This document shows positions 1 through 10,200 of a stretch of 64,000 nt of DNA, piece after piece. Both the position numbers and the translations under genes were made by a program. Source of the DNA: Bifidobacterium platyrrhinorum. GTDB taxonomy: Bacteria; Actinomycetota; Actinomycetes; Actinomycetales; Bifidobacteriaceae. The notes under the pieces were generated by a model. The model saw only the letters and a program-made list of their open reading frames with translations, did not search any database and was not told the origin of the DNA. How positions within the stretch are numbered: the first letter of the stretch is position 1; every line of letters starts with the position of its first letter. Location of the stretch: positions 107,233 to 171,232 of the forward strand of contig NZ_WHZV01000003.1 of assembly GCF_010667645.1 (NCBI RefSeq). The letters are read 5' to 3'.

Positions 1-18
1 AGACCCGGGACGTATCCG

Positions 19-1842
19 TCACCGCTTGCCGTTGTAGATCTCGCGGTCGATGACGTCGGCGAACACGCGGTTCACGGCCGGGCGCACCACCTTGAGCGAC
101 GGGGTCAGGCACTTGTTCTCCTGCGTGAACCGTTCGTCCAGCACCACGAACTTGCGCACCGACTCGGCGCGCGAGACGGTGGCGTTCGCACGGTCCACGT
201 ACTGCTGGATCTCGTCGCGTACGGCCGCGTTCGTCGCGAGCCTGTCGATGGGCGTGTCCAGCGACAGGCCGTGCGCGGGCAGCCACACCGCCAGCGACTC
301 CGGGTCGAGCGTGACCAGCGCGCCGATGAACGGACGGCGGTCGCCCACCACGAGCGCATGCTCGACGATCGGGCACTTGGCGATCTCCTCCTCCAGCGGG
401 ATGGGGGAGACGTTCTTGCCGCCGGCCGTGATGATGATGTCCTTCTTGCGGCCCGTGATCGTGATGCGGCCCTCGTCGTCGATGGACGCCAGGTCGCCGG
501 TCTTCAGCCAGCCGTCCGACGTGAACGCCTCGGCGGTCTTCTCGGGCAGGTTGTGGTAGCCGCGGAACACGTTCGGGCCCTTCACCTGCAGCTCCCCGTC
601 CTCGGCGATGCGCACCGAGGAGCCGGGGGCGGGCTGGCCCACCGTGCCGATCACGTTGTCGTGCACGCGCGTCGCGGCGAACGGGGCCGCGGTCTCCGTC
701 ATGCCGTAGCCCTGGATCATCGGCAGTCCGATGCCGTTGTAGAAGTGCGCCAGATCGAGCGACAGCGGAGCTCCGCCGCACGCCACGTACTTGATCCTCG
801 GGCCCAGCGCGCCGCGCACCGTGCGGTAGACGAGCGCGTCGTAGCGGGCGTGCTCCGCGATCTCGGCCAGCGTGTGGCGCTCGCCGGCCTGCTCCTTGCG
901 GCTCCACACGCGCGCCGCCTCGGCGGCCTTGAGGAACAGGCGCCCCTTCCAGCCGGCGCCCGCCTTGTGCGAGGCCGCGTTGTACACCTTCTCGAACACG
1001 CGCGGCACGCCCAGCAGGTAGGTGGGCTGGAACGAGCGCAGGTCGGGCAGCAGGGACTTCGTGTCCGGCAGGTAGCCGACCACGCCGTCGTCGGAGGCGA
1101 TGGACGCGTACTGGATGAAGCGCGCGAAGCAGTGGGCGAGCGGCAGGAACAGCAGCAGCCGCGGATGGTCGTCGGTGATCATCTCGTGCAGCGCCTCGGA
1201 GGCCGCGATGGTGACGGACACGAAGTTGCGGTGCGTGAGCTCCACGCCCTTCGGTGCGCCCGTCGAACCGGACGTGTACACGATGGTGGCCAGGTCGTCG
1301 ACGTGCACGGACGCGATGCGCTCGTCCAGCTCCTCGTCCGAGACGGTCACGCCCAGGCCCTCCAGGGCGCCCAGCGCGTTGCCCTCGATCATGAGGATCT
1401 GCTTCAGCGCCGGGCAGTGGTCCTTCACCGAGTCGAGGCGGTCGAAGCGCGTGCGGTCGTCCGCGAAGGCGAGCCTCACGTCGGCGTCGTTCATGATGCG
1501 CTGGGCCTGCGCGGCGGAATCCGTGTCGTAGATCGGCACGCTCACGGCGCCGACCGCGGCCAGAGCGAAGTCGAGCACGCCCCATTCGAGGCGGGTGGAG
1601 GAGAAGATGGTCACGGCGTCGCCCCTGCCGATGCCCAGGGCGATGAGTCCGCGCGCGGCGGAGACGACCATGCGGTGGAACTCGCCGGTCGTCACCTCCC
1701 GCCAGCGGCCCGGCCCGAGCTTCTTCTCGGCGATGACCGTGTCCTCGCCGGTGCGGGCGATGCGGTCGGCGAGCAGCGAATAGATGGTCTGGTCGTCGCG
1801 CAGTTCGATGGACGATCCCGGCGTGGTGTAGTGGTCAAGCAT
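19..1842 (-). CDS. fadD: Long-chain acyl-CoA ligase (AMP-binding, FadD15-like)
   Basis: Activates long-chain fatty acids to acyl-CoA through an acyl-adenylate, in the cytosol or at the membrane face. The adenylate-forming signature YTSGSTGAPKG is present near residue 190, followed by GYGMTETAA and the hinge/C-terminal TGDLASIDDEG and GRKKDIIITAGGKNVSP motifs, in the right order for the ANL family. About 607 residues, normal for the family. I chose the ATG at 1842 because AAGGA lies about 9 bases upstream; an in-frame GTG at 1887 adds 15 residues but has a weaker ribosome site. It stands alone and diverges from the transporter operon that starts at 2187. Substrate chain length is inferred from family only. 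Confidence 0.9.
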   Translation of the reverse strand: MLDHYTTPGSSIELRDDQTIYSLLADRIARTGEDTVIAEKKLGPGRWREVTTGEFHRMVVSAARGLIALGIGRGDAVTIFSSTRLEWGVLDFALAAVGAVSVPIYDTDSAAQAQRIMNDADVRLAFADDRTRFDRLDSVKDHCPALKQILMIEGNALGALEGLGVTVSDEELDERIASVHVDDLATIVYTSGSTGAPKGVELTHRNFVSVTIAASEALHEMITDDHPRLLLFLPLAHCFARFIQYASIASDDGVVGYLPDTKSLLPDLRSFQPTYLLGVPRVFEKVYNAASHKAGAGWKGRLFLKAAEAARVWSRKEQAGERHTLAEIAEHARYDALVYRTVRGALGPRIKYVACGGAPLSLDLAHFYNGIGLPMIQGYGMTETAAPFAATRVHDNVIGTVGQPAPGSSVRIAEDGELQVKGPNVFRGYHNLPEKTAEAFTSDGWLKTGDLASIDDEGRITITGRKKDIIITAGGKNVSPIPLEEEIAKCPIVEHALVVGDRRPFIGALVTLDPESLAVWLPAHGLSLDTPIDRLATNAAVRDEIQQYVDRANATVSRAESVRKFVVLDERFTQENKCLTPSLKVVRPAVNRVFADVIDREIYNGKR

Positions 1843-2052
1843 GATGGCGTGTTCCTTACGTTCCTCCGTGGCCGTGCGTCCGGCCACGTTTCATCCCAAG
1901 TTACGGCACCGTAGCCTGCCGCGGTTTGTGCGCAATGCCGCAATCCGCCCGCCCGCTTTTGTGCATTGCCTACAATCGCGCGGCCCGTCGCGGGGTTTCG
2001 CGGGGTTCCGCGCCCCGATAACCGGTCATAACCAACGTCCATCGTTCCCGGA

Positions 2053-2081
2053 TTGCGGCCGGGGACGGGCGTGCCTAGGAT
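2053..2081 (+). promoter_or_regulatory. Promoter of the peptide transporter operon
   Basis: TTGCGG (2053-2058) and TAGGAT (2076-2081) are separated by exactly 17 bases, a good sigma-70-type match with a typical actinobacterial -10. Transcription would begin near 2088, leaving a leader of about 100 bases. The rest of the 1843-2186 gap shows no gene; it must also carry the divergent promoter of fadD, which I could not place with confidence. Confidence 0.6.
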
Positions 2082-2186
2082 GGACTGCGCTCGCACCGGC
2101 CCCGCGGCGCGAGCCGTCGGGCACGCGCCCGCACGGCGCGCCGCGGGGACGCCGGCAAGGGAAGAGTCAGAGAGAAAGCAGCAATC

Positions 2187-3752
2187 ATGAGGAAGCAATT
2201 CAAGGCCATCCGCGCCGCCGTGGCGGCCGTCGCCGCGGCCGCGGCCGCGCTGTCGCTCGCGGCCTGCTCGCAGTCCGGCGGCCGGACCACCGACGGCACC
2301 GTCTCCGGCGCCAGGACCACGTTCACGTACGCGCGCGCCGCGTCGGTCACGTCGATGAACCTGTGGACCGAGATCACGTCCAACAACGCGTTCGCCATCG
2401 ACAAGGTGTTCGAGCCGCTCGTCAGCTTCGACACCCATGGCAGGATCATCGACTGGCTCGCCAAGTCGCATACGATCTCGAAGGACGGCCTGACCTACAC
2501 GTTCACGCTGCGCGACGGCCTGAAGTTCTCCGACGGCACCGACGTGACCGCCGCCGACGCGGTCTTCTCGATCGAACGGCACCAGGCCGAGAAGGACGCC
2601 GCCCTGCCGCTCACCGCGGACATCGCCTCCGTCACCGCGCCGGACGAGCACACCGTCGAGATCAGGCTCAACAGCGCCTACACGCCGCTGCTCGCCGAAC
2701 TCGCCAACTTCTCCAACGGCATCGTGCCCAAGGACTTCGGCGGCAAGTCCGAATCCGCCTTCTTCGAGCACCCGGTGGGCACCGGCCCGTTCGTCGTCTC
2801 CAAGTGGGACAAGTCCGGCGACCTGACCTTCACGAAGAACGAGCACTACTGGCAGAAGGGCAAGCCCGGCATCTCCAAGCTCGTGTACAAGACCGTCGAG
2901 GACGGCACGCAGGCCGTCAACCAGCTCAAGACCGGCGAGGTGGACGGCATCGAAAGCCCCGCGCTCGAGAACCTCGACGAGCTCGAGAACGGCGCCGACA
3001 CCAAGGTGGAGACCACCGGCAGCTGGGTGACGCACACGTTCTTCCTCAACACCGCCGACGAGCACCTGTCCGACGTGCACGTGCGCCGCGCGCTCGCCTA
3101 CGCGCTCGACCGCGGCGACGTGACCAAGGCCGTCTCGTTCGGCCACGCCGTGACCGCGAAGACCGTGCTGCCCAAGGGCATCGAATACAGCACGCAGGAC
3201 TCCATCAAGCCGGTGGACGACGACCTCGCCAAGGCGAAGAAGGAGCTCGCCCAGTCCAAGTACCCGGACGGCTTCGAGGCGAAGATCCTGCTCGCCTCCG
3301 GCAACAACGCCTACGCGCAGGCCGCCCAGCTGCTCCAGTCCGCGGCGAAGAAGATCGGCGTCACGCTCGACATCGACTCCGTCGACATCGCCACGTTCCG
3401 CTCCCGCTTCAAGGCGTACGACTACCAGATCATGATCAACTCCGCCCAGGCCGACTACCCGGACGCCGATTCGATCATCTCCTTCCAGGCCGATCCGGAC
3501 GGGTTCAGCAAGTCCTACTGGACCTCCTACTCCAACCCGGAGGTCACCAAGGAGCTGCGCGAGGCGCAGGTCACGCCGGACGGCGACGCGCGCGCCGACC
3601 TGTACGCGAAGATCCAGCAGACCCTCGCCGACGACGTGCCGTACATCCCGCTGTACTCCCCGCAGATCGTCAAGGCCGTCCGCAAGGACGTCACCGGTCT
3701 GGAGGTCCTGCCGAACGACTCCGTCCGCTTCCAGGACGTCAAGCTCGGCTGA
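2187..3752 (+). CDS. ABC transporter substrate-binding lipoprotein (family 5)
   Basis: Extracellular solute-binding lipoprotein that delivers a peptide-like (or nickel/oligosaccharide) substrate to the permeases encoded next. An Ala-rich signal peptide ends in the lipobox LAAC, so Cys27 should be lipidated and the protein tethered outside the membrane. The body (521 residues in all) has the family 5 pattern, for example DGLKFSDGTDVTAADAVFSI near residue 110 and HPVGTGPFVVSKW near residue 195. The ATG is preceded by a purine-rich GAGAGAAAGCA stretch. First gene of a five-gene unit with the two permeases and two ATPases that follow. Dipeptide/oligopeptide uptake is the likeliest role, but the exact substrate cannot be read from sequence. 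Confidence 0.9.
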   Translation: MRKQFKAIRAAVAAVAAAAAALSLAACSQSGGRTTDGTVSGARTTFTYARAASVTSMNLWTEITSNNAFAIDKVFEPLVSFDTHGRIIDWLAKSHTISKDGLTYTFTLRDGLKFSDGTDVTAADAVFSIERHQAEKDAALPLTADIASVTAPDEHTVEIRLNSAYTPLLAELANFSNGIVPKDFGGKSESAFFEHPVGTGPFVVSKWDKSGDLTFTKNEHYWQKGKPGISKLVYKTVEDGTQAVNQLKTGEVDGIESPALENLDELENGADTKVETTGSWVTHTFFLNTADEHLSDVHVRRALAYALDRGDVTKAVSFGHAVTAKTVLPKGIEYSTQDSIKPVDDDLAKAKKELAQSKYPDGFEAKILLASGNNAYAQAAQLLQSAAKKIGVTLDIDSVDIATFRSRFKAYDYQIMINSAQADYPDADSIISFQADPDGFSKSYWTSYSNPEVTKELREAQVTPDGDARADLYAKIQQTLADDVPYIPLYSPQIVKAVRKDVTGLEVLPNDSVRFQDVKLG

Positions 3753-3796
3753 ACCTCCGGCTGGACTCCGCCGTGCCATGGCCGGCCATGACGTGC

Positions 3797-3811
3797 CATA
3801 ATAGGCAACCA
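3797..3811 (+). promoter_or_regulatory. Possible internal promoter giving a leaderless permease mRNA
   Basis: CATAAT at 3797-3802 lies 8 bases before the ATG at 3811, and no Shine-Dalgarno sequence is visible between them. This is the geometry of a leaderless start. It would allow separate expression of the permease/ATPase genes from the binding protein. No clear -35 was found. Confidence 0.35.
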
Positions 3812-4797
3812 TGACCACACCCCGTCGCGCCGCCCTCGCCACCTGGCTGGGCGGCGTCATCGTACATGCGCTGCTCGTGGTCGCGCTCGTCGCCGTGGGC
3901 GTGTTCCTCATCGTCCGCCTCGTGCCCGGCGACCCCGCGCAGATGGTGCTCGGCCTCAAGGCCCGCCCCGAACAGATCGCCGACATGCACCATCGCCTCG
4001 GCCTCGACCAGCCGTTGTGGCGCCAGTTCGCCTCGTTCCTCGGCACGCTCGTCACCACCGGCGACACCGGCGAATCCATCGCCTACCATGTCTCCTCGCG
4101 CGCGCTGGTCATGCAGCGCATGCCCGTGTCCCTGTGGCTCATCGGCTGTTCGGCCGCGCTCGTGGTCGCGATCAGCCTGCCGCTGGCGATGACCGCCGCC
4201 CTGCACAAGGGCGGCTGGATCGACCAGCTGGTGCGCGTCGTGCCCACCGTCACGCTCGGCATGCCCGAATTCTGGGTGGGTCTCGTGCTCATCCTCGTCT
4301 TCGCCGTGACGCTCAAGGTGTTCCCCGTCGGCGGCACGCAGCCGGGCATCGACGGCATGCTCTATTCGATGGCCCTGCCCTCGCTCGTCATCGCGCTCGC
4401 GCAGACCCCGTTCATCGTCCGGTCGCTGCGCACGCGCATCCTCGACGTGCTCGGCGCCGACTTCGTCACGACCCTGCGGGCCGCCGGGCTGCCCGAACGC
4501 GCCATCCGCCGCCACGTGCTGCGCAACTCCCTGCTGCCCGCCCTGCAGCTGTACGGCATGAAGGTCTCGTTCCTCATGGGCGGCACGCTCGTCGTCGAGC
4601 AGGTGTTCGGCCTCAAGGGCGTGGGCACGCTCCTGTTCTCCGCGATCACCGCGCGCGACTTCCCGCTCATCCAGGCCGTCGCCATGTACTGCGCGCTCGG
4701 CGTGGTCGCCGTGTCCGTCGCGGTGGAGATCGCCGGCGGGCTCATCGACCACCGCGTGCGCGGACGCGCCGCGGCGTCACGGGGAGGCGCACGGTGA
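3811..4797 (+). CDS. ABC transporter permease, DppB/OppB family
   Basis: Inner-membrane permease of a peptide-type ABC importer. The N-terminal membrane segment is followed by the family-typical RLVPGDPAQMVLG (about residue 37) and the EAA-loop region near LRAAGLPERAIRRHVLRNS before the last membrane spans. Length 328 residues is usual. It lies 58 bases after the binding protein and its TGA overlaps the GTG of the next permease (GTGA), so the two permeases are translationally coupled and should form a heterodimer. Confidence 0.9.
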   Translation: MTTPRRAALATWLGGVIVHALLVVALVAVGVFLIVRLVPGDPAQMVLGLKARPEQIADMHHRLGLDQPLWRQFASFLGTLVTTGDTGESIAYHVSSRALVMQRMPVSLWLIGCSAALVVAISLPLAMTAALHKGGWIDQLVRVVPTVTLGMPEFWVGLVLILVFAVTLKVFPVGGTQPGIDGMLYSMALPSLVIALAQTPFIVRSLRTRILDVLGADFVTTLRAAGLPERAIRRHVLRNSLLPALQLYGMKVSFLMGGTLVVEQVFGLKGVGTLLFSAITARDFPLIQAVAMYCALGVVAVSVAVEIAGGLIDHRVRGRAAASRGGAR

Positions 4798-5603
4798 ACG
4801 CCGCCGCCCGCGTCCCGCGCACGCTCGTCGCGGGCCTTGCCCTGCTCGCCGCGATCGCGCTCGCCGTCATCGTCATCCCCATGGTCTCCCCGTACGATCC
4901 GGTCGCCGAGGACGTGTCGTCCATGCTGCGCCCGCCGTCGGCGGCGCACCCGTTCGGCACCGACCAGCTGGGCCGCGACCTGCTCACGCGCGTTGCCGCC
5001 GCCGGCCGCGTCGACCTGGCGCTCATGGTCGGCGTGGAGGCGGCGCCGTTCGTCATCGGCACGCTCGCCGGCCTCGTCGCCGGATACCGGGGCGGTTGGG
5101 CGGACCGGGCGATCACGCTCCTGTCCGACGCGCTCATCGCGTTCCCGTTCTACCTGCTCGTCGCCGTGGTCGCGTTCGTCACCGGCACCGGCGTCAAGGG
5201 CATCTTCCTCACGTTCCTCATCATGGGATGGATCATCTTCGCGCGCACCGTCAAGGGCGCGACCGCCTCGCTCGCCGGCGAGGAGTGGGTGGAGTCCGCC
5301 CGCGTCATGGGATTCTCCGACGCGTCGATCCTCCTGCGCCAGATGCTGCCCAACGTGTTGTCGCAGGCGGTGACCGTGCTCGCCAGCGACATGGTGGCGC
5401 TGCTCGTCGCCATCGTCACACTCGGCTACCTCGGCCTGGGCATCGCCCCGCCCACGCCCGACTGGGGCACGATGATCGCCGACGGCCAGTCGTTCCTCGC
5501 CACCCGATGGTGGGTGTCCACGCTGCCCGGCTGCGCGGTGGTGCTCGTCGGCGTCGCCCTCGCGCTCATCGGCGACGGGCTCAACGACGGGAGGCGCGCA
5601 TGA
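4794..5603 (+). CDS. ABC transporter permease, DppC/OppC family
   Basis: Second permease subunit of the peptide-type importer. It starts with GTG at 4794, inside the stop of the preceding gene, with GGGGAGG about 7 bases upstream. The family hallmark HPFGTDQLGRDLLTRV is near residue 54, and the EAA loop is seen at EWVESARVMGFSDASILLRQ. 269 residues with about five or six membrane spans. The end overlaps the ATG of the first ATPase (ATGA). Confidence 0.9.
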   Translation: MNAAARVPRTLVAGLALLAAIALAVIVIPMVSPYDPVAEDVSSMLRPPSAAHPFGTDQLGRDLLTRVAAAGRVDLALMVGVEAAPFVIGTLAGLVAGYRGGWADRAITLLSDALIAFPFYLLVAVVAFVTGTGVKGIFLTFLIMGWIIFARTVKGATASLAGEEWVESARVMGFSDASILLRQMLPNVLSQAVTVLASDMVALLVAIVTLGYLGLGIAPPTPDWGTMIADGQSFLATRWWVSTLPGCAVVLVGVALALIGDGLNDGRRA

Positions 5604-6409
5604 CCGCCCTCATCCGCGTACGCGACCTGACCGTCACCGCCCGCGCGACCGGCGCCACGCTCGTCGACGGCGTCTCGTTCGACGTGGAGCCCGGCGAGAC
5701 CGTCGGCATCGTCGGCGAATCCGGGTCCGGCAAAAGCCTCACCCTGCGCGCGATTCTCGGCATGCCGCCCGCCGGCGTCGCCGTCGCGGGAGGGAAGGGC
5801 GGCGCCGCCCCCGTCACGTTCGACGGCGGTGCCGGCGACGCCGACGGAACCGGCGACGCCCCGCAAGCCCGCGCCCCGCGCATGGCGATGATCTTCCAGG
5901 ACCCGGTCGCCTCGCTCGACCCGCTGTGCGGCGTCGTGCGCCAGGTCGCCGAGGTGATCCGGTACCGGCAGGGCGCCTCCCGTCGCGAATCGCGCGCACG
6001 GGCCGCCGACCTGCTCGTCTCCCTCGGCCTGCCCGAATCGCTGCGCGGCCGCGACCGCTACCCGGACCAGCTGTCCGGCGGCCAATGCCAGCGCGTCGGA
6101 CTCGCCATGGCGCTCGCCGTGCGGCCCGACATCCTCCTGTGCGACGAGCCGACCACCGCGCTCGACGTGACCGTGCAACGCCGCATCCTCGACCTGCTCG
6201 CCGACCGGCGCGACCGGCTCGGCCTGACCATGCTGTTCGTCACGCACAACCTCGGCGTGGCCGCGCACCTGTGCTCGCGGCTCATCGTCATGGAACACGG
6301 GCACATCGTCGAGACCGGGCCCACCGCGCGGGTCGTCGGCGACCCGCACCACCCGTACACGCGCCGGCTCATCGACGCGATCGCGCACATCCCGGAGGCC
6401 ACGCGATGA
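5600..6409 (+). CDS. ABC transporter ATP-binding protein, DppD/OppD type
   Basis: Cytosolic ATPase of the importer. Walker A GESGSGKS is near residue 45, the Q-loop region MIFQDPVASLDP follows, then the signature LSGGQCQR and Walker B ILLCDEPTTALDV, with the switch His in FVTHNLG. The C-terminal HHPYTRRLIDAI is the usual OppD/OppF tail. 269 residues is shorter than the 330 or so typical of DppD, and the insert after Walker A is Gly/Ala-rich and variable. It overlaps both neighbours by four bases (ATGA). Confidence 0.88.
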   Translation: MTALIRVRDLTVTARATGATLVDGVSFDVEPGETVGIVGESGSGKSLTLRAILGMPPAGVAVAGGKGGAAPVTFDGGAGDADGTGDAPQARAPRMAMIFQDPVASLDPLCGVVRQVAEVIRYRQGASRRESRARAADLLVSLGLPESLRGRDRYPDQLSGGQCQRVGLAMALAVRPDILLCDEPTTALDVTVQRRILDLLADRRDRLGLTMLFVTHNLGVAAHLCSRLIVMEHGHIVETGPTARVVGDPHHPYTRRLIDAIAHIPEATR

Positions 6410-7173
6410 CCACGCCACTGCTCGAACTGCGCCACGTCACCGTGCGCCACGGCGCCTTCGCCGCCGTCGACGACGTGTCCCTCGCCGTGCCGCGCGGCGG
6501 CGCGCTCGGCATCGTCGGCGAATCCGGAGCCGGCAAATCCACGCTCGCCCGCGTCGCCGCCGGCCTCGTCGCGCCGGCCGGCGGCGCCACGCTGCTCGAC
6601 GGCGGGGAGCTCGCGCCCATCCGCCGCACGCGCGCGCAGCGCCGCCGCATCCAGATGGTGTTCCAGAACCCCGACTCCTCGCTCAACCCGCGCCACACCG
6701 TGCGCCGCATCCTCGCCGAAGGCATGCTGCTGCACGGCACGCTCGGCCCGCGTCCCGCACGTGCGGACGTGGACGCGCGATGCCGCGAACTGCTGCGCAT
6801 GGTCGGACTGGACGGCGACATGCTCGACCGCCTCCCGCGCGCCTTCTCCGGCGGGCAGCGCCAGCGCATCGCCCTCGCCCGCGCGCTCGCCGTACGCCCG
6901 GACGTGCTCGTCGCCGACGAGCCGACCAGCGCGCTCGACGTGTCCGTGCAACGCGAGGTGCTCGACCTGCTCGCCGCCCGCCGGCGCGACCAGGGGCTCG
7001 CGCTCCTGCTCATCACGCACGATCTGGGCGTGGCCGCGGCCCTGTGCGACGACGTGGCGGTCATGCGCGCCGGCCGCATCGTCGCGCGGGGGCCGGCCCG
7101 CACCCTGCTCGCCGATCCGCCGGCCGGGTATGCGCGCGAACTCGTCGACGCGGCCCGCGCCGTCGCGCTGTAG
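6406..7173 (+). CDS. ABC transporter ATP-binding protein, DppF/OppF type
   Basis: Partner ATPase of the importer, expected to pair with the preceding ATPase. Walker A GESGAGKST, Q-loop MVFQNPDSSLNPR, signature FSGGQRQR, Walker B VLVADEPTSALDV and switch His in ITHDLG are all intact. 255 residues; it lacks the extended C-terminal dipeptide tail of longer OppF proteins. Last gene of the operon; a 90-base gap follows, without a clear hairpin terminator. Confidence 0.88.
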   Translation: MTTPLLELRHVTVRHGAFAAVDDVSLAVPRGGALGIVGESGAGKSTLARVAAGLVAPAGGATLLDGGELAPIRRTRAQRRRIQMVFQNPDSSLNPRHTVRRILAEGMLLHGTLGPRPARADVDARCRELLRMVGLDGDMLDRLPRAFSGGQRQRIALARALAVRPDVLVADEPTSALDVSVQREVLDLLAARRRDQGLALLLITHDLGVAAALCDDVAVMRAGRIVARGPARTLLADPPAGYARELVDAARAVAL

Positions 7174-7263
7174 GCGCGCGTTTCGTGGGCTTCCCCACAT
7201 CACCGGGGTCTTCCCTTCGCATCGGCTTTCCGCTACGGTGGTTAGGCCAACGAAAGGGGAGAG

Positions 7264-10200
7264 ATGTTCGACAAACGGTTGTTCCGACTGGCGCCCGGCA
7301 TCCGCGGGCTCGTCGCCGGCAAGGTCGCCTGCATGTGGGTGGGGTTGCTCGCCAACATCGCGTTCGTGACCGCGGTCGTCGCGCTGCTCGCGAACCTGCT
7401 CGGTGCCGGCACCGCCGACCCGACGCCGATGCCCGGCGACGCGATGTTCTGCGGCCTCGTCATCGCCCTGGCCGCCGTCGTGCGCCATCTGACCACGGCC
7501 GCCGCCGCGCGCCTGGGCACCGAGGCCTCCGAACGCGTCAAGCTCGCGCTGCGCGAAAGGCTGTACCGCAAGATGCTCGCGCTCGGCCCCTCCTACCCGT
7601 CGCGCGTGAAGACCGCCGACGTGGTCCAGTCCGCCGGCGAGGGCATCGAACAGGTGCAGACGTTCTTCGAACTGTTCCTGCCGCAGCTGTTCTACGCGGT
7701 GCTCGCGCCGCTCACCCTGTTCGCCGTCGTCGCGCCGATGGACCTGCCCGCCGCCGCCACATTCCTCGCCTGCGCGCCGCTCATCATCATCGTGGTCGGC
7801 ATGGTCGCGATGAGCGCCGCCCGCACGTTCAAAAAATACTGGGGACGCTACACCGACATGGGCGCCGCCTTCCTCGACGACCTGCAGGGCCTCGAGACGT
7901 TGAAGGCGTTCGACGCCGACGGCCGCGCCGCACGCGACCTCGACGGGAAGGCCGAGAACTTCCGCGTCATGACCATGCGCGTCCTGCAGATCCAGCTGCG
8001 CTCGCTCACCGCGATGGACGCGGTCGCCTACGGCGGCACCGCGGCCGGCATCGGCGTCGCCCTGTGGCGGTATTCCGCCGGCGCGCCGCTGACACTCGCC
8101 TCGCTGCTGCTCATCGTGCTGCTGTCCGCCGACTTCTTCATCCCGCTGCGCCAGCTCGGCTCCTACTTCCACGTGGCGATGAACGGCATGACCTCCACCA
8201 AGCGCATCTTCGCCCTGCTCGACGCCCCCGAGCCCGCGCACGGCTCCGCCGACCTGCCCGACGCGGACAGGCCCGGCGCCGGATCGACGGTCGCGTTCGA
8301 CCACGTCGCGTACACATACGGCGACGCCTCCGGCGACGCGGACGGGCATGCCGCCTCGCCAGCCCTCGCCGACGCCACCTTCACTGCGAGGCCCGGCGAA
8401 CTCACCGCCGTCGTCGGCGTCTCCGGCTCCGGCAAATCCACGGCCGCCGCGCTGCTCTCCGGCACCATCACCGGCTACACGGGCTCGCTCACCGTCGGCG
8501 GCGTCGAGGCGGCCGACCTCGACGGCGCCGCGCTCGCCCGCGCCGTCACCGTGATCGGCGCACGCAGCCACCTGTTCGCCGGCACGCTGCGCGAGAACCT
8601 CATGATGGCGCTGCCGAAACGGCACGACGACGATGCGCCGGCCGACCTCGACGCGCGCCTGTGGGACGCGCTCGAACGCGCCCGCATCGCCGACTTCGTC
8701 CGCGCGCAGCCCGAAGGACTCGACATGCCCATCGCGCAGGACGCCGCGAACCTGTCCGGCGGGCAGCGCCAGCGTGTGGCCATCGCCCGCGCGCTCCTGC
8801 ACGAGGCACGCGTCACCGTGTTCGACGAGGCGACCAGCAGCGTCGACGCGGAAAGCGAGGCGCTCATCCTCGCCGTCATCGGCGAACTCGCCCACACCGC
8901 GGGCAACACGGTCATCATGATCACCCACCGCATGGCCAACGCCGCACACGCCGACCGCATCGTCGTCTTCGACCACGGCGCCACGCCCGAAACCGGCACG
9001 CACGCCGACCTCATGGCCATCCCCGAAGGCCGCTACGCCCGCCTCTTCCGCACCCAGGCGCAGGTGGAGGACCTCGACGCCGGGAAGAAGCCCACGACGA
9101 TGCGGGTGCCGTCCCGCGCCACGGAACCGGGGGAGAACCCCGCCGGCGCGAACGCACCGGATCAGGACCGGACGAACACCGGGAGGACGGACGCCTCCGG
9201 GGACGTCTCCGGGTCCGCACCCCGGCCCATGTCCACCGCACGGACCGTCGCGCGCCTGCTGGGCGAGGCCCGTCCGCTCGCCCGGCTCATGGCCACCGCC
9301 TCCCTCGCCGGCACCGTCGGCCACCTCGCCGCCACGTTCCTGCCCGTGTTCGCCATGATCGCCGCGTTCGCGCTCGCCGGCCACCCCGTGTGGCGCATGG
9401 GCGCCGCTCCGGCCGTCGCCGCGATGGCCGCGTGCGCGCTGCTGCGCGGCCTCATGCGCTACATCGAGCAGTACCTCAACCACAACGTCGCCTTCCACCT
9501 GCTCGCCCTGTTCCGCTCCAAGGCGTTCGCCGCCCTGCGTCGTCTCGCCCCCGCCAAGCTCGCCGGCCGCGGCAAGGGCGACCTCATCGCCCTGGTCACC
9601 ACCGACGTGGAACTGCTCGAGATCTTCTTCGCGCACACCATCAGCCCCGTCGTCATCGCCGTGGCCACGACCGTCGCGTACGCGATCGCGCTGCTCACGC
9701 TCGACCCGTGGATGGCGCTCGCGCTCATCGCCGCGCATCTCGTCATCGGCGTCGTCGTGCCGCGCTTCTTCGCCACCGGCGTGAGGAACCTCGGCCCCGC
9801 GATCCGCGGCCAGGCCTCCGCGCTCGACGACGTCATGCTCGACGACATGCGCGGCCTGGGCGAGATCATCCGCTTCGGCCGCGGCGAGGACCGCGTCGCC
9901 GCCATCGTCGAACGCACGAAGCGCCTGTGGCTCGAACACGCGCGGCTGAGCCGCATGAACGGCAGGTTCGCGGGGATCGGCGGCGTGCTCGTGCTCGCGT
10001 TCACCACGGGCGCCGCCGTGCTCGCGCCGGCGCTCGCCGCCGCCACGCCCGAAGCCTCGCCCGCACTGGTCGTCGCGTTCACGCTCATCGCCAGCTCGTT
10101 CGGCCCGACGATGGCGCTGAGCGCGCTGCCCGCGAACCTCACGCAGACGTTCGCCTCCGCCCGCCGCCTGTTCGCCCTGATGGACGAGACCCCGGCCGTC